Positions 28,075 to 36,899 of a DNA stretch of 64,000 nt are shown piece after piece. The stretch's first letter is position 1. Each line of letters begins with the position of its first letter. The stretch spans positions 2,294,001-2,358,000 of the forward strand of contig NZ_BAABED010000001.1 of the NCBI RefSeq assembly GCF_039539965.1. The letters are read 5' to 3'. The translations under genes and the position numbers were made by a program. The notes under the pieces were generated by a model, which saw only the letters and a list, made by a program, of their open reading frames with translations, did not search any database and had not been told where the DNA came from. The DNA is from Arthrobacter methylotrophus. Its GTDB lineage: Bacteria; Actinomycetota; Actinomycetes; Actinomycetales; Micrococcaceae.

Positions 28075-29484
28075 TCATCTCACAGCCGGGTCAACCGCGG
28101 TCGCGGTCCCGGGATCGGCGGCTGTCCGCAGGGCCGGTGCGTAGCGTCCGAACTGCTGCGTCTGACCCTCGAGGGTCCTGCCATCGCCCATGAGCAGCAT
28201 GTTGACCAGGGCTGCGGCGATGATCACAACCCACGTAACCGTGATTGAAAGGGTGCTACCGCCGCTGATGCTCATCAACCACGAGGCTAGGAAGGGCGCC
28301 GGGGCTGCAAAGACCAGGTTCGAACCCGTGAGCGCCAACGCCGATCCTGTGTAGCGCATGTGGGTGGGGAAGGCCTCGGCGAAGAGCGCGCCCTGTCCAG
28401 CGTTGCCGAATTGGGCTGAGACCAGCGCGAACGCGACGACACCAAGCGTCAGCGGGAAGCTATGCAGGTCCACCACCTGGAAGAAGACGACGGCGGCGAT
28501 AAGGGTGAAGAACGAGCCGATCATGAGAATTTTGCGGCGCCCGTAGACGTCGGAGAGGCGGCCGCCCCACCAGATGGCGATCACGGACAGGAAGTTGGAG
28601 ATCATGATGATGGTGAAGGTCTGGCTTTGGGTGTATCCGTGAGTGGTGAGGTAGCTAATGCCGAAGACACTGACAATGTAGAAGGTGACGACGATCGGGG
28701 CGTAGGCCAGCATCAGCCGGAGGATGGTCACACCGTGAGTCCTGATCACGATCGCGGGGTTTGTCGACTCCGCGCCTAGTTCCTGCATCCCCTGCTTGAA
28801 CACCGGGGTCTCTTCGACTTTGAGGCGGATGTAGATGCCCACAGCGACCAGCACGATGCTCAGCAGGAACGGCAGGCGCCAGCCCCAGGCGAGGAAATCG
28901 TTCTTGCTCAGCACGCCGGAGAGCACCGCGAGCAGCAAGTTGGCCATGACCTGGCTGATGGGGGAGCCCATGGCCATGAGGGCCCCGTAGAACGATCGCC
29001 GGTCTGCCGGGGCGTGTTCCATGGTCATGAGCTGGGCGCCGGTGGCCTCGCCACCCAGGGCGATTCCCTGAATGAATCGCATGAGGACCAACGCCAGCGG
29101 TGCGATGAACCCGATTGTGGAGTAGGCCGGCAGCAGCCCGATGATCATCGAGGCCAAGCCCATCATGACGAACGTTGTCAGCAGGATCTTGCGCCGGCCG
29201 AACCGGTCTCCCAGATGGCCGAAGAGGATCCCTCCCAGTGGCCGGGCGAAGAAGCCCACACCAAACGTGGCGAATGAGGCCAACAGGCCGATGGCTGGGG
29301 TGAGCTCATTGAAGAACACGACGGGGAAGACGGTCGCTGCCATCGCCCCGTAAACGGCGAAGTCGAACCATTCCAGTGCGGAGCCGAAAGTTCCGCTGAG
29401 GACGGCGCGTCTGGCTTCGGGCGGGGCGGGCGTGGACGGCCTCAGCGGGCGTTTGACGGGTTGAATCGAGGGGGACTGACTCAT
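28075..29484 (-). CDS. MHS-family MFS transporter (metabolite:H+ symporter)
   Basis: The 469-residue permease has about 12 membrane helices. The MHS signatures are SGTFGSALEWFDFAVYG near the N-terminus and the loop 2-3 motif GHLGDRFGRRKILLTTF, with a second copy WGGRLSDVYGRRKILMIG. Relatives import shikimate, citrate, proline or aromatic acids with protons. It is the first gene of the operon and starts 8 bases after AAAGGAG. The divergent iclR gene and its operators are 172 bases upstream. Confidence 0.9.
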   Translation of the reverse strand: MSQSPSIQPVKRPLRPSTPAPPEARRAVLSGTFGSALEWFDFAVYGAMAATVFPVVFFNELTPAIGLLASFATFGVGFFARPLGGILFGHLGDRFGRRKILLTTFVMMGLASMIIGLLPAYSTIGFIAPLALVLMRFIQGIALGGEATGAQLMTMEHAPADRRSFYGALMAMGSPISQVMANLLLAVLSGVLSKNDFLAWGWRLPFLLSIVLVAVGIYIRLKVEETPVFKQGMQELGAESTNPAIVIRTHGVTILRLMLAYAPIVVTFYIVSVFGISYLTTHGYTQSQTFTIIMISNFLSVIAIWWGGRLSDVYGRRKILMIGSFFTLIAAVVFFQVVDLHSFPLTLGVVAFALVSAQFGNAGQGALFAEAFPTHMRYTGSALALTGSNLVFAAPAPFLASWLMSISGGSTLSITVTWVVIIAAALVNMLLMGDGRTLEGQTQQFGRYAPALRTAADPGTATAVDPAVR

Positions 29485-29632
29485 CGGGACTCCTTTGTCG
29501 GATGCAGTGGGTCGGACGGTGTGGTGGGGAAGGGCTGGAGAGCGCGGCGATTGCCCGAAGCGAAAGCGCGCCCATCCCTCAGGGGCTTTCCAGCAAGCAG
29601 TGAAGTGATCTTAGGCACGGTCTTGTGTAATC

Positions 29633-29670
29633 CGCAATAAGCGATAGAGTTATTGCGTGATACGCAATAA
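29633..29670. promoter_or_regulatory. IclR operator cluster overlapping the iclR start
   Basis: Three copies of CGCAATAA or its inverse occur in 38 bases: CGCAATAA at 29633-29640, then TTATTGCG (29650-29657) facing CGCAATAA (29663-29670) across a 5-base spacer. The palindrome spans the iclR GTG start at 29657, which suggests autorepression by blocking initiation, and the third half-site may regulate the divergent transporter operon. Confidence 0.68.
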
Positions 29671-30415
29671 CAATGGTTCACGGGTCGAGTCCGTCCACCG
29701 CGCGCTGTTCCTTTTGAAAGTAATGGCGCAGGAGGGTTCGCTCAGCGTGACAGAGGCGGCCAAGGCGCTCGACGTCGACCCCTCGACTGCCCAGCGGCTG
29801 CTGGCTACCCTGGCCGGCGACGGCTTCGCTGAGCAGGGGGAGCATCGCCGATACGGACCCGGTCCGGAACTTCTGCGCCCCGGCATGATGCGAGCTGTTC
29901 CACCGCTACGGGTTCGCGCCCGGCCCCATCTGGAGCGCCTTTTCGAGCGGGTTGGGGAAACCGTTCACCTCGCGACGCTCGTCGGTACCAAAGTCCACCA
30001 CGTCGACGGTATCGAAGCCACGACACATGCCCTGCGGTTTGGATTGCGCGTCGGTGTGATACTGCCAGCCCACGTGACCTCGTCCGGCAAGGCGATGCTG
30101 GCCGACTTGCCTCTGCACGAAGTGGACGCCCGCTACCGGATAGCTTTGTCCGGGGCCAGCGGACCTGCTGCGGAGATAGACTTCGAAAAGCTCTACCGGG
30201 ACCTGGATGAGACCCGTCGGCACGGGGTCGGCATGAACTTCCAGGAGAGTGAGGATGGAGTGGCGGCCTTCGCCGTCTCTCTCGGCGTGATCGACGGCGA
30301 ACATGCTGCTTTCAGTATCGCCATGCCGATAGCCCGGTTCGGTTCCGGAGACGCCAAACGCATTTCGGACCACCTCATCCGGACGGCGGCCGAACTCAAG
30401 GAGAGCCAACTCTAG
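29657..30415 (+). CDS. IclR-family transcriptional regulator
   Basis: The 252-residue protein has the IclR winged helix at residues 8-65 (RVESVHRALFLLKVMAQEGSLSVTEAAKALDVDPSTAQRLLATL) and the C-terminal effector domain (VHLATLVGTKVHHVDGIE, LPAHVTSSGKAMLADLP, GVGMNFQESEDGVAAFAV). IclR proteins usually control catabolic operons in response to a pathway intermediate. The divergent position next to the MHS transporter makes that operon the obvious target. The GTG start lies inside its own palindromic operator. Confidence 0.9.
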   Translation: MIRNNNGSRVESVHRALFLLKVMAQEGSLSVTEAAKALDVDPSTAQRLLATLAGDGFAEQGEHRRYGPGPELLRPGMMRAVPPLRVRARPHLERLFERVGETVHLATLVGTKVHHVDGIEATTHALRFGLRVGVILPAHVTSSGKAMLADLPLHEVDARYRIALSGASGPAAEIDFEKLYRDLDETRRHGVGMNFQESEDGVAAFAVSLGVIDGEHAAFSIAMPIARFGSGDAKRISDHLIRTAAELKESQL

Positions 30416-30492
30416 GCCGAGGTCCGGCAGGGTGGGCGGCTCGCTGGCTTCCCATTCGCTCTCGGCCGTGCCGGTGTCACTGTGGGAAAAGC

Positions 30493-31677
30493 TCACCATG
30501 AGGTGTCGCCTTTCAGGGTCAGGGCGCCCAGTTGGGCGTCGTCCCGCATGGCGTGGTGCTGGCGGATATAGAGCGACAGGTCCGCCATCCGCTTTCCGTA
30601 CGTTTCGTTGAAAGCCAGCGGCCCCGGCCCCAAGTTCTGGACCACCATCGCCTGAATGCGTTCGACGCCGGCGGCAACGGCGCCGCGCACGCGCAGCGCC
30701 TCGCTCCTTGCCTCGGGCCCCGACAGGTCCCCGGCGTCGATCCGGGCAGCTGCCCGGGCGAGACAGCCGATCAGGGACATGATGGTCCGGTCCGTTTCGC
30801 CCAGATGGGCAAGGGCAATCTGATCCGGTTCGCTACCACCCTTTGCAGCTGTCGCCAGTGCGGAGCGGAAATCGCGTGCCACGGCAATAGTCCCACCCAG
30901 CCAGCATGCGGCCACGCCCATGCCGCCCCAGGCGAAGCCCGGCCGTTCGAAGTACCAGCCCGGTCCTCCCACCGGCACCGCGCAAACCCCCTCAAAGCGC
31001 ACGGTTCCGCTAGGTATTTCCCGCAGGCTGCGGCTAGACCACTGAGGCGTCTCGCAGAAAACCCCCGGGTCATGCAGCCGCACGGCGAAAGCCGCCCGGG
31101 CGCCTCCTCCGGGGTCCCCGGAGGAGGCTCCCCCCGCTAAATAGGCAGTCACGACGGCCCGGTCCAGTTGACCAGCAAGCGAACACCAAGGCTTGGATCC
31201 GTTCAGGACATAGCCTCCTGCTCCGCCCGGCGCGGCCTCGAGCCGCAGACCGGATGCTTCAGCGGCGAACACGCCCCACGTTTGGTCCTCCGTGTCGCGG
31301 GCTTGCTCAAGAGCATCGGGCCCAGCGCCGGTTCCCGCGTTGAATTCGGCCTGCGTGAGGATGGAAATCGCGTCAAGGTGCGGTTCGAGCACCCGTCCGG
31401 CAGCCACGTCTACGGCCGTAACGCACGCCAACGGTTCCCATAAGTGCGCGGTATCGCCTTCACCTGTGCGCGGAGCCGTCCGTCCAATCTTCAGGGCCAG
31501 CGCCAAAATCGCCGGAACGTCCCCGACGGCGTCACGCAGTGATTCGAGCAGCGGGACAGTTGCTTCGAGCCGTCCGGGCGGAGAGCTGATCCGCACTGGT
31601 CGCGGTCCGGCGTTCACCATCGGGGGATCGCTGGCAACGGCGTTCAATACTTCCTCCAGTACGGACGGGCAGATCAA
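30493..31677 (-). CDS. Acyl-CoA dehydrogenase-like flavoprotein
   Basis: The 394-residue protein has acyl-CoA dehydrogenase fold landmarks: GYVLNGSKPWCSLAGQLDRAVVTAYL (substrate/FAD region), VRFEGVCAVPVGGPGWY (middle beta-domain) and a helical C-terminal half with YGKRMADLSLYIRQHHAMRDDAQLG. It is shorter and more diverged than fatty-acid enzymes, and the catalytic Glu cannot be placed with confidence. The start is a TTG at 31677 with a close GTAGGA; ATG 31620 is an alternative. It converges on iclR and may belong to the same catabolic block. Confidence 0.75.
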   Translation of the reverse strand: MICPSVLEEVLNAVASDPPMVNAGPRPVRISSPPGRLEATVPLLESLRDAVGDVPAILALALKIGRTAPRTGEGDTAHLWEPLACVTAVDVAAGRVLEPHLDAISILTQAEFNAGTGAGPDALEQARDTEDQTWGVFAAEASGLRLEAAPGGAGGYVLNGSKPWCSLAGQLDRAVVTAYLAGGASSGDPGGGARAAFAVRLHDPGVFCETPQWSSRSLREIPSGTVRFEGVCAVPVGGPGWYFERPGFAWGGMGVAACWLGGTIAVARDFRSALATAAKGGSEPDQIALAHLGETDRTIMSLIGCLARAAARIDAGDLSGPEARSEALRVRGAVAAGVERIQAMVVQNLGPGPLAFNETYGKRMADLSLYIRQHHAMRDDAQLGALTLKGDTSW

Positions 31678-31699
31678 ATCCTACTGTAAGCATACTTAG

Positions 31700-32307
31700 C
31701 ATAGTGGCGTGACCTGCGTCCACGGGCTGCCGTCTGGCGTCAGCGCACCGCGAAGTCGCCTAAAGCAACTGCACAGATGCAGGTGGCCCGGGGAGCACTG
31801 GTGTCCCGGTTGGCTGCGCGCGTGAGCGAGGACTGTCCGCCGTCGACGACCTCAGCTATGTGCGCGAGGCCGAGCACACCACACGTTCGTTGCGGCGCAC
31901 GGCTGCCGCGACGGTTCTGTAGACGGCGGCGGGGGAGAGGGGCGCATCATGGGGCAGCCTCCGGTGGCCGCGGCATCCCTGCGCACAAAGCCCGGGATGA
32001 TCCTGATCCCGGTGCTGCTGAAGGTTTCGGCGAACGTCTGAACATCTCGGACCGCTGCGGCATGGAGGTCGATCTTGTCGGCACGCCGAAGGAACGAAGC
32101 CACGCCCTCATTCAGGAGGTCCGAGACCGCGGACGGCAGGCGCGGCAACCCGCGATCACCGCAGAGTACCGGTCCGGCGCACAGCCAGCCCAAGGTCGAA
32201 CAGCACCTGCGTATTCGAAACCTCCGAATACCGCCGCTTCAAGAGCACGACGTTGCCTCCGCGGACGCGCGTCGCCGCTGGGCCGGTGGTTTGCTGGTTG
32301 TGAGTGG
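31700..32307. other. Gene-poor junction at the start of the accessory island
   Basis: No convincing gene is seen here. Several overlapping frames are open (for example 31777-32313 rightward and 31852-32193 leftward) but their translations are rich in Arg, Pro and Ser and lack domain motifs. Short stretches such as SYVREAEHTTRSLRRTAAATVL followed by a stop look like fragments of decayed genes. It marks the change from chromosomal genes to mobile DNA. Confidence 0.45.
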
Positions 32308-33705
32308 TTATGAATGAAGTGCTGCGCGGGCGAAGGCTTGCCCGGGCGCCTGGACGGAGTTGGCTTTGAGTCCGAAGCGGTCGCCGAAGATGCCGAGGTT
32401 CAGCAGGACTTCTTGGGCGTCGACGAACAGCGCTTGGACGGTGCTCGGTTCCAGTTCAGCTCCGGTGCGGGTGCTCCAACCGAGCGCCCTGAGACCGAAG
32501 GAGACGGCTTCAAGGTAGTCAGCCCAGCTGGTTCTTTTTCCTGCGGCGACTTCGAGCAGGAGTAACAGCGTCGCGTCGCGCTCGGAGTCATGACGGTGCC
32601 GGTGAGCAATGGCTCGTGCCAGGAAAAGCCAAAGGCGTGCGGGATCATCGAGCAGCAGCTTGGCGGCGGATGTGAGGACAAGCCGGCCTTTGATTTTGCG
32701 GATCAGGCCGAGTCGTTGAGCGCTTTCGCGCAGCTGAAGGACGGGGAGGGTCTGGTCTTCGCGGTTGGCTTTGCCGATCCAGTCCTTGGTCCAGCCGAGC
32801 TTTGTCATTGCCTCGCGGACCACGGCCGGCGGCAGCCAGCCGGCAGCAGTGAGGGACAGGCCGTCAATCCCGACGCGGCGGGTGAGCCAGAGATAGGGGG
32901 CGGTCATCGCCTCGGCGCCGTCTGCTTCGACCGTTGCGGGGCCGTCGAGGCTGGCGGCGTGCAGGTATGAACGGAATTCAGGTCGTAGCACGGGAGGCAT
33001 CCGGTTCGTGAGTTCCTGGGTCAGTGACTCGATTCCAGGGCCGTGCTCGTTGGCAGAGGGAGCAGGGAACAGCAGGGCGAGCTCGTTGTTCACGGCATTG
33101 ATATCCAGCTGTTCCGGGTCGAATTCCTGCCATGGCCCGGCTGTCCAGGCGACCCATTCCTTCAGGTATTTGTGGTCTTCGTGGCCAGGGTCGGCGAGGG
33201 CGTCGAGTAGGTGGTGGTAGCCGCCGACGCCGCCGGAGTCTTCCAGCGGCGCCCGCCGTGCGCCGTCCAGGAGCCGCGCCCTGAGGGCGTTGGCCGGCGT
33301 GGGGAGGCTTCCGGTGAGTTCGAGGCGGTGGATCCAGCAGTCTCCGAAGTCATATTCGTAAAAGAGGGGACCGGATTCAACGGTGAGGATCTGGCCCAAG
33401 GTCCAGTCCGTCTCCGGGAGGGCATCGTCACTGTCCTCCAGCGGGTCCGGGGAAACCCACCGCCGAGGTTCCGGCACCTTCCCGTTGACGGGCCGCAGCA
33501 GCTTGTAAGGGTCGGTGTCGGTGAAGGAGTGCAGATGCGAATCCCGCCAGCCAATGGCCGTTTGAAGGACCTCGTGCACCCTATCCAGTGTCAGAGAAGG
33601 GTCGACCTCGAGAAGCCGCCAGATGGCCGGTTCGCTGCCTTCGATCGAGACTTTCACCCGCAGCAACATCGACCCTAGACCTCCATCTGCAGCACGTATC
33701 GTCAC
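32308..33705 (-). CDS. Plasmid pRiA4b ORF-3-like protein (PRiA4_ORF3 domain)
   Basis: The 465-residue protein begins with a PRiA4_ORF3 domain (about residues 10-190): LLRVKVSIEGSEPAIWRLLEV, TLDRVHEVLQTAIGWRDSHLHSF and FYEYDFGDCWIHRLEL are diagnostic. The C-terminal 250 residues are helical with no recognised domain. The family is frequent beside transposons as a passenger; its role is unknown. GTG 33705 is chosen because AGGA lies 7 bases upstream and the first strand begins soon after; the frame stays open to 33786. Confidence 0.8.
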   Translation of the reverse strand: MTIRAADGGLGSMLLRVKVSIEGSEPAIWRLLEVDPSLTLDRVHEVLQTAIGWRDSHLHSFTDTDPYKLLRPVNGKVPEPRRWVSPDPLEDSDDALPETDWTLGQILTVESGPLFYEYDFGDCWIHRLELTGSLPTPANALRARLLDGARRAPLEDSGGVGGYHHLLDALADPGHEDHKYLKEWVAWTAGPWQEFDPEQLDINAVNNELALLFPAPSANEHGPGIESLTQELTNRMPPVLRPEFRSYLHAASLDGPATVEADGAEAMTAPYLWLTRRVGIDGLSLTAAGWLPPAVVREAMTKLGWTKDWIGKANREDQTLPVLQLRESAQRLGLIRKIKGRLVLTSAAKLLLDDPARLWLFLARAIAHRHRHDSERDATLLLLLEVAAGKRTSWADYLEAVSFGLRALGWSTRTGAELEPSTVQALFVDAQEVLLNLGIFGDRFGLKANSVQAPGQAFARAALHS

Positions 33706-33772
33706 AACATTATCCTGCCAGTCCAGTGTTCGGGGAGGCCACTGTCCGGGCTCGCGGTGTCCACTATTTGGG

Positions 33773-33847
33773 CTGGACACGCGCAAACTTAAGTACTTCC
33801 TCGCCGTCGTCGATCAATACGGTTTCGGCGCAGTGTCGGCGATGTAG
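33773..33847 (+). pseudogene. LysR-family regulator, N-terminal stub
   Basis: Translation from 33773 gives LDTRKLKYFLAVVDQYGFGAVSAM then a stop. This matches the first helix-turn-helix strand of LysR regulators, where such proteins read MDTRKLKYFLAVVD. Only about 24 residues survive, with CTG where the ATG start should be. It is a relic left by an insertion or deletion at the edge of the PRiA4_ORF3 gene. Confidence 0.6.
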
Positions 33848-33885
33848 CTCTTGTGTTTCTGCGTAGCGCGAGGACCCTAGCCAAG

Positions 33886-33918
33886 GGAAGTGCCCCGCAC
33901 GATGTGCGAGGCACTTCC
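33886..33918. terminator. Hairpin, probable terminator
   Basis: GGAAGTGCC (33886-33894) pairs with GGCACTTCC (33910-33918), and the inner arms CGCAC and GTGCG extend it to a near-continuous 14-bp stem with a 3-base loop. It lies downstream of the leftward ribH-like gene, about 160 bases away, and could also end the LysR stub transcript. Confidence 0.6.
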
Positions 33919-34077
33919 TGACTATTGGTTAATGCGCGCCGCCGCTGCGAACACCGTCGCGGTGAACTGCAGATGTCTGAGTGGCCCGAGGACAGCGAGC
34001 ATCGGGAAAACCACTCCCAGCACGGCCTGGCGTAAGAGCAGGCGGTAGCGCCTCCGTGGTCCCGGACTTTTCCGTGT

Positions 34078-34530
34078 CTACAGGGATGCCAGCACTGTCA
34101 GCGTTGAGGAGAGCGCGTCAGCCAACTCCCGCCCCTTGGTCACGAAGTGTCGGGAGAACTGGTTGCGGTGTTCTTCGTGTCCGTGAAAGTGGTGAGGAGT
34201 GAGGACACCGGAAAACACGGGTACGTCCGTATCCATCTGCACTCGCATCAGCGCATCTACAACGCTTCCCGCGACGAACTCGTGGCGGTAAATACCGCCA
34301 TCGACGACGAGGGCGGACGTGGCGATACCGGCGTAGCGCCCGGAAGTCGCTAGCCGTCGGGCGAGTAGCGGAATTTCGAAGGCACCGGGAACGCGGAATA
34401 CGTCAACCTCGGTAATGCCACGTTCTTTCAGTCGAACAAGGAAGCTTTCAACAGCTCGATCGACGATATCAGCGTGCCATTGGGCGCTCACAATGGCTAC
34501 TCGGGTGGGGGCAGCGGGTTTGAGTGACAA
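34078..34530 (-). CDS. ribH: 6,7-dimethyl-8-ribityllumazine synthase, type II (RibH2-like)
   Basis: The 150-residue enzyme of riboflavin synthesis condenses the pyrimidinedione with dihydroxybutanone phosphate. Motifs are VAIVSAQWHADIVDRAV, VPGAFEIPLLARRLA, GGIYRHEFVAGSVVDALM and PVFSGVLTPHHFHGHEEH. The last, with PHHFH in place of the type I loop, marks the RibH2 type. It starts with TTG at 34530, supported by AGGAAAGG 8 bases upstream. It stands alone in the island without other rib genes, so it is probably an extra copy beside a housekeeping riboflavin operon elsewhere. Confidence 0.88.
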   Translation of the reverse strand: MSLKPAAPTRVAIVSAQWHADIVDRAVESFLVRLKERGITEVDVFRVPGAFEIPLLARRLATSGRYAGIATSALVVDGGIYRHEFVAGSVVDALMRVQMDTDVPVFSGVLTPHHFHGHEEHRNQFSRHFVTKGRELADALSSTLTVLASL

Positions 34531-35199
34531 GGATGGTGCCTTTCCTGGGGGACGTCGTCCAAGGAGTGGACGGAATCAATGACAAGACCTAGCCGCGGAG
34601 ACCGATGTTCAAATGAACATGAACGGGCATTCCCTGTCCGGTAGTTAATAGCCCGGTGCGGTCAAGTAATGACGGCCTGCAGGGGCGACCGCCCGTTGTG
34701 TCTTGGAAACGTATAGATTCCTGACATCGGCGGGGACTGGCTCGCGACGTTCACGAGGCCCGGAATTGTGAATCGCAGCGATTTGTGGCGGACTTTTCGC
34801 AGCGCTAGTCCGAAAATGAGGTGACCTGACTGCGGCCGGTGCGCACTTGGTGCAGCCGGTCGTGGTCCGGCGGGCATAGGTGGCGGTATGAAGACGGGTG
34901 GGTGTCAGGGTGACGGTATAGCCGAGGGCATCGAGCTGGCGGATGTGGCCGTGTTTTTTGGTGGCCGGGTCCGCACAAGCCTGGCCCCGCTGGGTGCCTG
35001 TGGGGTGAATCGTCCGGCTGGAGCGAAGTGACCGGCGCCTGCCCGGCCCACACCGATGACTTGATCAGAAGACTGCCCAGCCCCTTGGGGGCTGTGGCCC
35101 ATCACAGGAATGCTTCGGAGTGACCTTCACCCGGGCCGACGCCGGCCGCGCCGCGGCCAGAAAGCATCTGCCGTTCGTGAGGAAGGTACCTCGGCCACA
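34531..35199. other. Non-coding or decayed DNA with a possible transposase relic
   Basis: There is no intact gene. On the minus strand around 34800-34960 one frame reads HIRQLDALGYTVTLTPTRLHTATY, which resembles the C-terminal tail of some transposases, but it is cut off from any catalytic domain. The rest is unremarkable. It separates ribH from the IS110 relic and suggests that more than one insertion sequence has decayed here. Confidence 0.4.
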
Positions 35200-36163
35200 A
35201 TGACCACTGTCGCACACTCATCCCGTTCGTCATCGGCGTGGACACCCACGCCCGCACACACACCTACGCCGTGCTCGCCGCCAACGGCGAGCACCTGGGA
35301 ACCGAAGCGTCCCGAACACCCACGCGGGCAGGGCCCGCGCAATCGCCTGGTCCGCCCGGCGCACCGGTGGGGACCTTGGAGCCCTCTGGATCATTGAAGG
35401 AACCGGCAGCTACAGGGCCCTGCTCGCCGGCACCGTCTCGCGGGCTGACTTCCGCGTCGCCGAAGCACCCAGGGTCAGGGCCTACGCACCCGCGCGTCGC
35501 GGGACCGGGAAGTCCGATCCGCTGGACGCTGCCGCGATCGCCGCAGCGGCTCTGCCGCTCGAGGAGGCCCAGCTGCGCGTTCCCCGCCAGGACGAGGGCG
35601 TCCGGGCCGCACTGCGCGTCCTGGTCGCCGCGAGGGAGCAGATGACGATCGAGCGCACCGCTAAGTTCAATGCCCTCACCGCCCTCCTGCGCAGCGTCGA
35701 CCTCGCCATCGACGCACGCAAGCCCCTCACCGATCCCCAGATCACCGAGATCTCCCACTGGCGTACCCGCGACGAGGCCCTCGCCGCCGCCACCGCCCGG
35801 GCAGAGGCGATCCGACTCGCCAAGCGCATCACCATCCTCGATACCGAGCTCCTCGAGGCCAGCCCTGCCGCTGCACTGCTAGACGAAAAAGGGATTGGGC
35901 CTGTGATCGCCGCCGTGGTCTACACGGCATGGTCGCACTTGGGCCGGGTACGCTCCGAGGCCGCCTTCGCCGCCCTCGCCGGCGTGGCGCATGTCTACGC
36001 GTCTCGTCGTCTACTTTCCTCAGATGCGCGGAACGACGGCCCACCCCGTATCGGCTGGAACGGCACTGGCCCGAGGCAGGTTTCAGGCGTACTTCGATCC
36101 CACCCGCAGAACGCACCCCACACCGCCGACGACACCATCCCGACCACGGTTTTACAGATATAG
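35200..36163 (+). pseudogene. IS110-family transposase, frameshifted relic
   Basis: Pieces of an IS110 DEDD transposase lie in three frames. The start MTTVAHS at 35200 shifts to FVIGVDTHARTHTYAVLAANGEHLG, the catalytic N-terminal part, near 35225. One base is missing near 35310, after which the frame continues NTHAGRARAIAWSARR, WIIEGTGSY, KSDPLDAAAIAAAAL and the C-terminal IGPVIAAVVYTAWSHLGRV...AFAALAGVA. The distal end beyond 36000 has also lost its expected motif. At least two indels make it inactive. IS110 elements lack inverted repeats, so the ends cannot be fixed. Confidence 0.8.
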
Positions 36164-36291
36164 AAGATTCGCCCCAGGATACGAGAGTGTGGCGGCCAGA
36201 TCGCGTTGAGGGAACAAGTGCGTCGAGGTGGACGTTCCAGTGTGGTCAGAGTGAATAACATCAACAACCGTATGAAAAGAGAATCACCCAA

Positions 36292-36594
36292 GTGGCAACC
36301 GACTATGACGAGGTCCGTTCCGACGTCAAGGAATCCCAAGACCGTTCCCTGCAGGCTTTTCAGTCTGCCAACGCCCCGGATGCCCGAAGCGTCGTCAGTG
36401 AGCTCGACGAAGCTGATGCCCTGGATGAGGGCCTTACGCCAGGTGGGGAAATTGTCACAGAAGAGCTGATCGTCCAAGTAATTCCTCAAGCGAAGGACGA
36501 GTTCACCTGCTATTCCTGTTTCCTGGTGCGGCACCGGTCCCAACTGGCACGCGAAAGCGACGGACACTCTTACTGCATCGACTGCGAAGGCTAA
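36292..36594 (+). CDS. DUF4193 zinc-ribbon protein
   Basis: This 100-residue actinobacterial protein starts MATDYDEVRSDVKESQD. An acidic N-terminal half is followed by a C-terminal zinc ribbon (FTCYSCFLVRHRSQLA...YCIDCEG) with four cysteines in two CxxC pairs. DUF4193 proteins are conserved in Actinobacteria and their function is unknown. It starts with GTG at 36292. Placed between mobile relics, this may be an extra copy of the chromosomal gene, since the usual C-terminus is KYCRDCEG and here it differs slightly. Confidence 0.85.
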   Translation: MATDYDEVRSDVKESQDRSLQAFQSANAPDARSVVSELDEADALDEGLTPGGEIVTEELIVQVIPQAKDEFTCYSCFLVRHRSQLARESDGHSYCIDCEG

Positions 36595-36899
36595 GTCAAT
36601 TCATCACAGCCTACGCATGGCTGCGATGGGACACTCAGCTTCCCAGCGAACCTCAAGGTGCCTCAAATCTTCTGATGCACCTTGGATGCACTCGTAATGC
36701 GACCATGGCCTCGATGCTGCGGACGTTCTAGGAGATCTCGTCGAGACTTCAGTTTGCAGGTCACCGAAACCGGGGAGTGCGTATCAGCGGGGTCCTAATC
36801 TGCAGATTCTGCAATTGGATCACTTCTACTGGCATCCCTGCGGATTGAATGGGGGCGTATTCGTCTGTCGAATACGGATCATGCTGGAGAATTGCCCGT

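Noticed and set aside
31777..32313. Possible 178-residue gene
   Set aside because: Arg/Pro/Ser-rich translation, no domain, and equally long frames on the other strand; listed only as decayed junction DNA.
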